From positions 1 through 7,722 of the forward strand of contig CALGAR010000098.1 of assembly GCA_937959285.1 (NCBI GenBank): DNA of 7,722 bases, read 5' to 3'. The notes under the pieces are model-generated. The model did no database searches and was not told where the DNA came from. It saw only the letters and a program-made list of their open reading frames with translations. Source of the stretch: an uncultured Bryobacterales bacterium. GTDB lineage: Bacteria; Acidobacteriota; Terriglobia; Bryobacterales; Bryobacteraceae. The number at the start of each line of letters is the position of its first letter. Position 1 is the first letter of the stretch. Both the position numbers and the translations under genes were made by a program. Below, piece by piece: positions 1 to 5,696 of this stretch.

Positions 1-429
1 GCCGTAACGTCCAATCTGCTGGTTACCTCTACCTACCTGTCCCACCTGATTCGAAACGGCGGGAAGCCTACCTGGACTGAAGCGATCTCCCCCGCTGCCG
101 AGACCTTAAACAAGATGGATGTACCCTACATCGATGTTTACGATTGGGGGCTCTGGGATAACCTGCGGTTCCTGACTGCCGGACAAATCAGATTGCGGTA
201 CACGCCCGTACACACAACTCCTCCGGCCGAAGGCCTCGCTGAGATCTTTGAAAACGATCCCATCTTCCTTGGGTTCGTCGACGGGAATGAAATGTTCCCC
301 GAGGTAAACCGGCGGTTGAACGAGGTCGCTGGGTCCTTCGGCTATGTGGTATCAGACCGGCAAGTGTTCTTCGACTATCACGGGCGTCCGGTAATTCAAG
401 CGCTCCGGTTCCGGCGGCAGGTACCTTGA
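1..429 (+). CDS. C-terminal part of a probable membrane glycosyltransferase (GT39/ArnT-like), 5' end outside the window
   Basis: The frame is open from base 1 to the TGA at 427-429, giving 142 residues without a start, so the gene begins left of the window. The visible part is soluble: it has no transmembrane stretch and is rich in aromatic and acidic residues. It contains a YIDVYDWGLWDNLRFLTAG segment at about residues 41-59 of the fragment. Stretches of this kind (aspartate-tryptophan-glycine followed by a hydrophobic helix) resemble the C-terminal periplasmic domains of multi-membrane-span GT39 glycosyltransferases, which move sugars from lipid-linked donors. This is a resemblance judged by eye; the catalytic part and the membrane helices lie outside the window. 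An internal ATG at base 115 could be mistaken for a start, but the same frame continues in coding style upstream of it. The gene converges on the oxidoreductase gene with only 21 bases between stop codons. Confidence 0.5.
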   Translation, partial: AVTSNLLVTSTYLSHLIRNGGKPTWTEAISPAAETLNKMDVPYIDVYDWGLWDNLRFLTAGQIRLRYTPVHTTPPAEGLAEIFENDPIFLGFVDGNEMFPEVNRRLNEVAGSFGYVVSDRQVFFDYHGRPVIQALRFRRQVP

Positions 430-450
430 TCGTTCCGACGCGCTGCCGCA

Positions 451-1464
451 TCAAGCGCTGGTCATCGGGCCGGAATAGCCTCTTTTGATGAACATTTCGG
501 CCACGATTTCATACGAGCGAAGCCGGGCCGCATGGTCATAAATCGCCGAAGCGATGATGATTTCATCAACGCCAGTCCGTTCGATAAATTCGCTTAGTCC
601 TCTCCGAACAGTTTCCGGAGAACCAACGAACGAACAGGCAAGCATTGCCGACGCTTGCGCCTTTTCCGCCGGTGTCCAATAGCGATCGATGTCTTCGATT
701 GGCGGCGGGAGGCGCCGGTGCGTTCCGCGGATGACATTGGCAAACTGCTGCTGTGCGGAGGTAAAGAGCAGACGCGCCTCTGCGTCGGTCTCAGCCGCAA
801 AGACGTTAACTCCTGCCATGGTGTAGGGGCAATCGAGCTGCTTTGAGGGCTTGAACTCACGGCGGTAGGTCTCGAGCGCGGGCAGCAGCGCGGCGGGCAT
901 GAAATGTGAGGCAAAAGCATACGGGAGCCCCAGTTCGGCTGCAAGCTGTGCGCCGAAGAGGCTCGACCCAAGGATCCAGATCGGCACGTTGAGCCCCGAG
1001 CCTGGCACTGCCTGAACGGCCTGCCCTTCCTTGACGGGACCCAGAAGAGCCTGTAATTCGAGCACATCCTCCGGGAACCTTTCGGCGCTGATGGGCGAGC
1101 GCCTCAGAGCCTGCAGCGTGCGCTGATCGGTACCTGGCGCACGGCCAAGACCGAGGTCGATTCGCCCCGGATAGAGCGATTCAAGTGTGCCGAACTGTTC
1201 CGCCACAATCAAAGGCGCGTGGTTTGGCAGCATGATGCCGCCCGCGCCAACACGGATCGTGCTCGTGCCTCCCGCAACGTATCCAATCACGACCGCAGTC
1301 GCCGAACTGGCGATTCCGATCATGTTGTGATGCTCGGCTAACCAGAAGCGATGATAGCCCCAGCGCTCGGCGTGCTGCGCGAGGTCGAGCGTGTTTCGCA
1401 ACGCTTGCGCGGGCGTGGATCCCTCCGGCACGAATGCGAGGTCCAGGATGGAGAATAAGGCCAT
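451..1464 (-). CDS. LLM-class flavin-dependent oxidoreductase (luciferase-like, YhbW/MsnO8 type)
   Basis: The 337-residue product is a member of the bacterial-luciferase-like family: TIM-barrel enzymes that use reduced FMN or F420 for monooxygenation or hydride transfer in the cytoplasm. Family blocks are clear: SILDLAFVPEG at residues 5-15, AEHHN at 43-47, GAGGIMLPNHAPL at 73-85, EQFGTLE at 89-95, GRIDLGLGRAPGTD at 100-113 and PIWILGSS at 161-168. The order and spacing match the group 1 (YhbW/MsnO8) subfamily, and the length fits E. coli YhbW (about 335 residues). The true substrate cannot be told. The start chosen is the ATG at 1464-1462, where family similarity begins. An in-frame TTG at 1578 would add 38 residues without family character. 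No good Shine-Dalgarno site precedes the ATG. The gene follows the metal ATPase on the same strand after 161 bases that hold two perfect palindromes, so it may have its own control. Confidence 0.9.
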   Translation of the reverse strand: MALFSILDLAFVPEGSTPAQALRNTLDLAQHAERWGYHRFWLAEHHNMIGIASSATAVVIGYVAGGTSTIRVGAGGIMLPNHAPLIVAEQFGTLESLYPGRIDLGLGRAPGTDQRTLQALRRSPISAERFPEDVLELQALLGPVKEGQAVQAVPGSGLNVPIWILGSSLFGAQLAAELGLPYAFASHFMPAALLPALETYRREFKPSKQLDCPYTMAGVNVFAAETDAEARLLFTSAQQQFANVIRGTHRRLPPPIEDIDRYWTPAEKAQASAMLACSFVGSPETVRRGLSEFIERTGVDEIIIASAIYDHAARLRSYEIVAEMFIKRGYSGPMTSA

Positions 1465-1490
1465 ATGACGATTACTGTCGGCGCTGCTGA

Positions 1491-1505
1491 ACCCGAGCCT
1501 CGGGT
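1491..1505. repeat. 15-base perfect palindrome upstream of the oxidoreductase
   Basis: ACCCGAG and CTCGGGT flank a single C. The element ends 26 bases before the ATG of the oxidoreductase gene, where an operator or an mRNA hairpin could sit. There is no T-run on either side, so it is not a standard intrinsic terminator. A regulatory role is inferred from position only. Confidence 0.4.
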
Positions 1506-1526
1506 CCGCGAGAGCGCGAAATCGAG

Positions 1527-1539
1527 CATCGCTGCGATG
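1527..1539. repeat. 13-base perfect palindrome upstream of the oxidoreductase
   Basis: CATCGC and GCGATG flank a single T. It lies 22 bases farther from the oxidoreductase start than the neighbouring 15-base palindrome and has a different sequence. It could be an operator half of a control region, or chance in GC-rich DNA. Confidence 0.3.
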
Positions 1540-1625
1540 ATGGATGCCCAAACATAATGGATGCGCGTGCGTCCGCAAAGAAGCAATTGTCTACCGGCGG
1601 GTTTGGCGATTCTGCACCTTGAAAG

Positions 1626-3956
1626 TCAATCCGCCTCCAGCGACCGGTAGATCTCTTCTTCCTGCGCGAAGTGCAGCCGGGTAATCGCTTCGAGGCCATA
1701 CAAGAGACGTTGAGCCTCCCTGCGCTGCTCATCGCTCGGTCCGTCCTCGGTAAAGGCTTTGCGGAGGGCCGTCAGGTTGTGAGCCTGACGCTGGATCTCC
1801 ATATGCGTCCGGCTCATGCCAGCCAGCGCATCCGGTTCGCCCGCCAGTTGGCGAATTCGCGCGTAGACCTCCTGGTCGTCGCGCCGTTCATGAGGAAGAA
1901 GCCGTTCGCGTATGGCCTGATCGAGTCTCTCGAGCTCCTGCTGGACGTCCGCCTTTGGCAATTGCGGTATGCGGTCCGCCGCGACTCGGATCTCATCGAT
2001 AACGCCGGCGAGCGCGTGGTGCTCGGATTCGAGCGCAAGGAGATCCTCCCTGCTCAACTTGCTCTTCTTTCTCGCCCCAATCGGGCCGCCCAGCGCCCGC
2101 AGCGCATTCATGATAACCGCCACGTCAATCGCTTCCTGCAGGAGAGCGCCTTGCACCGGCGTCAAGTAACCGAAAGCCGCTACGATCATCCCGGTCATCG
2201 ACATTCCCATGCCGACATACACGCTTTGAAAAGCGATGGCGCGCGAGCGGCGAGCAATCCGAACCGCGCTGACAAGCCGGTCCAAACGATCGACCAGAAT
2301 GACGGCGTCCGCTGCCTCCGAGGCCGCGGCTGCCCCCCGCGCCCCCATTGCAACGCCAACATCAGCCGCAGCGAGCGCCGGGGCGTCATTAACTCCATCG
2401 CCCACCATCAGAACAGGTCCGTTGGGTTTCTCGGCCTCAACAACGGCGATCTTATCCTGCGGCTTCGTCTCGCTGACGATTGCGTCCACGCCCAGAAACG
2501 CGGCGACGCTTTCCGCCAAATCGGCCCGATCGCCGGTCACCAGGACAATGCGTTTGACACAAGCGGCACGCAACTGCCGCAGCACCGAGCCCGCCTCCGG
2601 CCGCACCTGATCCGCCAGCAGGAGCACTCCCGCCACGTTTCCGTCAACCGCCACAACGACGGCGACCGTTCCGTCCCGCCGGATCCACGTCTCGACATCG
2701 CGGGCAAGGGCAGCGTCGGCAGCCGCGTGCGCTTTTACAAATTGCCACCCTCCGACCACCACCTCGTGCGTGCCGACCGTGCCTACGACGCCCGACCCGG
2801 GCTGCTCCCGGACATTACTCGGCGTGTCGAGGCGGAGACCGCGTTCGCGAGCAGCGGTGACCAACGCCTGTGCTACCACATGATGCGAGCTCTGATCGAG
2901 CGACGCCGCAAGCCGCAGCAGCTCAAGCGAGTCGATATCGTCTCTGGACTTGATTTCAAGAAGGCGGGCACGACCGTCGGTGAGCGTTCCGGTCTTGTCG
3001 AAGAGAACAGTCCTGACGCCGGCAAGCTGTTCGAGTGCGCCTCCGCCTTTGACGAGGACGCCCTTCTTCGCGCATCTGGAGACGCCTGAGATGATCGCCA
3101 CCGGTACCGCGAGAATCAGCGGGCACGGCGTGGCGATGACGAGCACGGCAAGGCCTCTCACGGGATCTGTGCTGAGCGCCCAGGCTGCTCCCGCAATGAG
3201 CAGTGTCACGACGAGGAACAGCAGCGCATACCGGTCGGCGAGCCGGACCATGGGAGCCTTTGCTGCCTCAGCGGCTTCGACCAGCCGGACAATGCCGGCG
3301 TAGGTGCTGCCGGCAGCCGTGCTGGTTGCATGAATGTCGAAGGCGTCGCCGACGTTGGTTGAGCCGCTCATGACAGACGATCCAGGCAGGCGGCGCACGG
3401 GAATTGCCTCACCTGTCAAAGCGGACTCGTCGAGGACAGCTACACCGCTCTCGACCACGCCGTCCACCGGCACAAGCTCGCCCCGCCGCACCAGAATCCG
3501 ATCCCCCTCCGCGAGCTCGGCCAGCGGGACCTCCTGCAACCCGCTGTCGGAGTACCGGGCAGCGCTTCGCGGCATCCGGCTGAGCAGCGCGGTCATCTCG
3601 CGCCTCGCCCTCCGCTGCGCGAAGTCCTCCAGGCTCTGGCCGCCCGTGAACATCAGGGCAATGATGATGCCGGCCAGATGCTCATTGAGCGCGAGCGCGC
3701 CGGCCATTGCGAGCGCTGCGATCAAATCGAGGCCGAACTCGCCCCGTCGCAGGCTCAGCACGACGTCGACGAGGAGCACCAGCAGGACGGTCGCCGTCCC
3801 GCCCATCCAAAGCCACGCCGCAATCTCGGGCTGATCGGTAAGCCGGGCGATGGCCCCGGCGATCAGCAAAGCCCCAACCAGCGGAAAGAGAAGGCGCTTG
3901 ACCCTTTCATGCCCTTCCAGCAAGGCTCGAGCAAATCCTTCGGTTTCGACAGGCAT
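1626..3956 (-). CDS. P1B-5-type heavy-metal translocating ATPase with C-terminal hemerythrin-like domain
   Basis: This inner-membrane pump (776 residues) uses ATP to export a transition metal. Eight membrane helices lie at about 22-40, 47-69, 73-91, 94-110, 242-262, 268-292, 577-597 and 602-622. The actuator TGE is at 181-183, the phosphorylation motif DKTGT at 320-324, TGD at 474-476 and GDGVNDAP at 519-526. Helix 6 carries TPCPL (276-280) instead of CPC. Helix 8 has Q607-E608-xx-D611 and N617-A-L-R620. The usual HP dipeptide of the nucleotide domain is replaced by SSHHV near 356-360. There is no N-terminal metal-binding domain. Residues about 632-776 form a hemerythrin-like domain with H646/H647, H689-xxx-D693, H718 and H762-xxx-E766. 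TPC plus hemerythrin is the known P1B-5 architecture; Sinorhizobium Nia of that group is linked to Ni and Fe. The ATG at 3956 has AGGA nine bases upstream. An in-frame TTG at 4061 would add 35 residues and cannot be excluded. Confidence 0.93.
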   Translation of the reverse strand: MPVETEGFARALLEGHERVKRLLFPLVGALLIAGAIARLTDQPEIAAWLWMGGTATVLLVLLVDVVLSLRRGEFGLDLIAALAMAGALALNEHLAGIIIALMFTGGQSLEDFAQRRARREMTALLSRMPRSAARYSDSGLQEVPLAELAEGDRILVRRGELVPVDGVVESGVAVLDESALTGEAIPVRRLPGSSVMSGSTNVGDAFDIHATSTAAGSTYAGIVRLVEAAEAAKAPMVRLADRYALLFLVVTLLIAGAAWALSTDPVRGLAVLVIATPCPLILAVPVAIISGVSRCAKKGVLVKGGGALEQLAGVRTVLFDKTGTLTDGRARLLEIKSRDDIDSLELLRLAASLDQSSHHVVAQALVTAARERGLRLDTPSNVREQPGSGVVGTVGTHEVVVGGWQFVKAHAAADAALARDVETWIRRDGTVAVVVAVDGNVAGVLLLADQVRPEAGSVLRQLRAACVKRIVLVTGDRADLAESVAAFLGVDAIVSETKPQDKIAVVEAEKPNGPVLMVGDGVNDAPALAAADVGVAMGARGAAAASEAADAVILVDRLDRLVSAVRIARRSRAIAFQSVYVGMGMSMTGMIVAAFGYLTPVQGALLQEAIDVAVIMNALRALGGPIGARKKSKLSREDLLALESEHHALAGVIDEIRVAADRIPQLPKADVQQELERLDQAIRERLLPHERRDDQEVYARIRQLAGEPDALAGMSRTHMEIQRQAHNLTALRKAFTEDGPSDEQRREAQRLLYGLEAITRLHFAQEEEIYRSLEAD

Positions 3957-4257
3957 CCCCTTAGATCCTAGCCCCTCGCCACCTCGCTGTATTTCAGGAC
4001 GTAGGAGAATCTTGGATTTCAGCAGGACCGAGACCAGTATTCGCTCCGAGAGGTGACTCAAGCCTGATCAGCGATGGGCCGCTTGCGAGTAGGCGATGCT
4101 GGCAGTCACAAGGTACAAGACAATCGAACGCATGACAGCTGCGATTATTCAGAACTGGTCTGGTCGGGAATAGAAACGGCGATACCGGAAAGTCGCCTGC
4201 GCGATTGGTACCGATAAGTTGGCTTGTGTCAGCCCAAACCTCTGTCCAGGAGACGCC
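3957..4257. other. Intergenic region between the metal ATPase and the exosortase operon
   Basis: This 301-base stretch holds the possible 35-codon N-terminal extension of the ATPase frame (down from the TTG at 4061). A 21-codon minus-strand reading frame (4133-4068) lies in the same phase, separated from the extension by one TGA. That short frame would encode a hydrophobic peptide (MRSIVLYLVTASIAYSQAAH...) but has no Shine-Dalgarno site, so I do not call it a gene. I see no convincing promoter for the ATPase, although one must lie here or farther upstream. Confidence 0.4.
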
Positions 4258-4285
4258 AAAAGCGCGAACGCATCGCCGTTTGCGC
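4258..4285 (-). terminator. Probable intrinsic terminator of the exosortase operon
   Basis: On the minus strand an 8-base stem, GCGCAAAC pairing with GTTCGCGC with one A-C mismatch, encloses an 8-base loop and is followed directly by TTTT. It begins 6 bases after the TAG of the exosortase gene. The stem is GC-rich, but the T-run is short, so termination may be partial. It would separate the sorting operon from the downstream metal ATPase. Confidence 0.5.
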
Positions 4286-4291
4286 CTGACG

Positions 4292-4810
4292 CTACGCCAC
4301 GGCCTGTCTGCTGAACTGGCTTTTCATGCGGATGATCCACAAGAGAAGTCCGAAATAGAATAATCCGCCGAAGACTTTATGTGCGATCCACCACGGCACT
4401 CCGTGGACAAACAGGAAGAACCCTGAGACCAGTCGGAACAGGTTTACAGCGGATAAAACTAGGAAATAGACAGTCCAGAACACCGTTGTGCGCTTCCAGT
4501 CCGCTCGATGCCACAGCAGAGGTATCGAGCCACAGAAGGCGTCAACGGCAGTACAGGAAATTGCAAAGTAAAAAGTACGGCCTTCGCACTCAAAGAATGT
4601 CGGAGATGTCCTCACGACAGGTATCGACAGGAACTCCGCCGCAGCCACGAACAAGTCGCAAGTTAGCTGGCGGAGCAAGGCCCAGTCAAAGAGATAACAG
4701 ACATACACAAAGACAGGAATCGCGGCGATTCGGAGGAGATCCCCGTGACGGTTTCCCGTCAGGAGACCTCCGTCGGCTTGCATGCCTGCCGTTGAATGGG
4801 ACAGCAGCAT
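4292..4810 (-). CDS. Exosortase/archaeosortase family protein (small form)
   Basis: This 172-residue membrane protein shows the exosortase pattern. A hydrophobic helix carries the presumed catalytic Cys86 in ISCTAVDAF, the next one carries N123-xx-R126 (NLFRL), and a third starts at H144 (HKVFGG). Cys, Arg and His in this order are the transpeptidase-like triad of exosortases and archaeosortases. These enzymes cut secreted proteins at a C-terminal sorting signal as they leave the inner membrane. About five membrane segments are visible (roughly 26-47, 48-63, 78-100, 108-134 and 146-161), and the C-terminus is basic. It is shorter than EpsH-type exosortases and nearer the small single-substrate types such as XrtH, whose Cys motif (C-N/T-G/A-x-E/D-A) is similar; I cannot name the subtype. 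The ATG overlaps the TAA of the upstream gene (TAATG), implying translational coupling. That upstream gene encodes a likely substrate. GC appears lower than in the flanking genes, hinting at separate ancestry. Confidence 0.82.
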   Translation of the reverse strand: MLLSHSTAGMQADGGLLTGNRHGDLLRIAAIPVFVYVCYLFDWALLRQLTCDLFVAAAEFLSIPVVRTSPTFFECEGRTFYFAISCTAVDAFCGSIPLLWHRADWKRTTVFWTVYFLVLSAVNLFRLVSGFFLFVHGVPWWIAHKVFGGLFYFGLLLWIIRMKSQFSRQAVA

Positions 4811-5130
4811 TACACTGACTGCGATCTTCTTCGCCGATAGAGCTGTACAAGGCCCCAGCCCGCTGTCGCAACCGCGAAGACGCCCAGGGACTCAAAACTA
4901 CCGCCCATGCCCTCAGGACACTCGCCGAGCATGTCGTATTCGTGGTTAGCCAGGTGGGCCTCCGCGGCTTTTGCACCCACAGTGATCGTCTCGCCGTTCT
5001 CCGGGTTGCCGGGTGGGACGTGGCAGATCGTCACCTGCTCGCTTTGTGCGCTCATGTGCAAGACCTGAGAGCCAGCAAACATCGACAGGCCAAGCACCAG
5101 AGTTCTAACTACCGTTGCACGTGTCAACAT
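4810..5130 (-). CDS. Secreted CHVPPGNP-motif protein with C-terminal sorting-signal-like tail; likely exosortase substrate
   Basis: The 106-residue product has three parts. Residues 1-29 are a signal peptide: a basic start, the hydrophobic stretch LVLGLSMFAG, and a cleavage site near MSA or AQS. Residues 32-72 form the exported domain, with ICHVPPGNPENGETITV followed by AAEAHLANHEYDMLGEC; C36 and C71 could pair, and H37, H59 and H63 are present. Similar CHVPPGNP...HL...GxC segments are widespread in secreted bacterial proteins of unknown role. Residues 73-80 are a Gly/Ser linker, 81-98 a hydrophobic span and 99-102 four arginines. Signal, membrane span and Arg cluster form the general shape of PEP-CTERM-like sorting tails, but no PEP, IPTL or VPEID motif is present. 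The exosortase gene follows with a one-base overlap. A strong AAGGAG site precedes the ATG at 5130. The substrate role is inferred from the tail and the neighbour. Confidence 0.75.
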   Translation of the reverse strand: MLTRATVVRTLVLGLSMFAGSQVLHMSAQSEQVTICHVPPGNPENGETITVGAKAAEAHLANHEYDMLGECPEGMGGSFESLGVFAVATAGWGLVQLYRRRRSQSV

Positions 5131-5137
5131 AACTGAT

Positions 5138-5143
5138 CTCCTT
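5138..5143 (-). promoter_or_regulatory. Strong Shine-Dalgarno site for the CHVPPGNP protein
   Basis: AAGGAG stands seven bases before the ATG at 5130-5128. This is the best ribosome-binding site in the window and fixes this start. The downstream exosortase gene has no comparable site of its own and appears to depend on coupling through the TAATG overlap. Confidence 0.75.
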
Positions 5144-5165
5144 CACTGCAATTGCGGAAGTGGTG

Positions 5166-5193
5166 ATTCTACCACTATTACTTCAGAACTTAA
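5166..5193 (-). promoter_or_regulatory. Putative promoter of the exosortase operon (extended -10)
   Basis: On the minus strand TGGTAGAAT (5174-5166) is a near-consensus extended -10 element (TG, one base, TAGAAT). A weak -35 candidate, TTAAGT (5193-5188), stands 16 bases upstream. The -10 box lies 35 bases before the ATG, leaving a short leader. A 14-base segment with TGGT/ACCA arms (5161-5174) covers the -10 box and could be an operator. No start site is proven. Confidence 0.45.
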
Positions 5194-5382
5194 CGAGTTA
5201 GACGAACCGAAGATCCACGCTAAGGATCAAGATACAAGCCGCACTCGTGCATTGCCGTACGACAGTAGACTTATCCTGCGCGGGATTTCGAGTTCGACAA
5301 ACCATCGTACGCTAGAGATAGAGCGATCTCAAGCAACGATGACTTATTTTTTCCCGTAAGTTCTCGAGCGGGAGCACTGTCA
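5194..5382. other. Non-coding stretch between the operon promoter and the ATPase remnant
   Basis: I see no gene, RNA or clear repeat here. The DNA is less GC-rich than the flanking genes. A minus-strand reading frame crosses its right part but is part of the decayed region next to it and shows no protein-like character here. Confidence 0.4.
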
Positions 5383-5554
5383 CGCTGCGATCCAGATCAT
5401 TGGACGCCGCACCGTCGCGCCTGCCTCGAAAGGCAAGCACGACACCTAACAGCACGTGGCCTCTCGCCCCGGAGGTAAAGGGGCAAAACAACAGCCTCGC
5501 AGCAAGACACGAGTAAGTCCTTCGGCCATGCCTTGGATCCCAGTCCCTCGCCAC
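5383..5554 (-). pseudogene. Decayed N-terminal fragment of a second P1B metal-ATPase gene
   Basis: The minus strand matches the start of the intact ATPase gene. Bases 5500-5525 match 3918-3943 at 22 of 26 positions. Bases 5527-5554 match 3954-3982 at 24 of 28 aligned positions with one gap. An aligned ATG lies at 5529, read as M-AEGLTRVLL against MPVETEGFARALL with three codons missing. Farther on, GTCGTGCT and GATCGCAGCG at about 5383-5440 align with the VVLSL...LIAA part of the intact protein. About 100 bases between the two matches are lost. Reading from the ATG meets a TAG after 27 codons (5446-5448). No sign of the rest of the ATPase exists nearby. It is therefore a relic of a duplicated or related pump gene in the same orientation as the intact one. 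The best-supported part is 5500-5554; the left limit is approximate. Confidence 0.65.
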
Positions 5555-5696
5555 GTGTAGTTCTAAATCTACTATTACTTTCAAGCGCGAGAACGTCCAG
5601 AATTGACCTTTTTCGCGCACCCTACAAAGGCATCTGTTGTCCGCACTGCTCAGATCGCAAAACTGACTATTCAATTTGATGGCACGACCTAACTAA

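Noticed and set aside
1465..1578. Longer oxidoreductase starting at the TTG at 1578
   Set aside because: The extra 38 residues have no family character, cover two palindromes, and would make the protein longer than the usual length of about 335.
1671..3089. 472-codon open frame on the plus strand
   Set aside because: It lies entirely opposite the metal-ATPase gene, is rich in Arg and His without motifs, and is a shadow of that GC-rich gene.
4149..4340. 63-codon minus-strand frame overlapping the end of the exosortase gene
   Set aside because: It is out of phase with the exosortase, crosses the terminator hairpin and has no start signal.
4810..5130. Classic PEP-CTERM protein
   Set aside because: The tail has the right three-part form but no PEP motif before the membrane span, so I describe it as sorting-signal-like only.
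5312..5674. 120-codon minus-strand open frame as a real gene
   Set aside because: Its phase differs from the recognisable ATPase relic around 5500-5554, it lacks a ribosome-binding site, and the protein has no motif; the relic explains the conserved bases.
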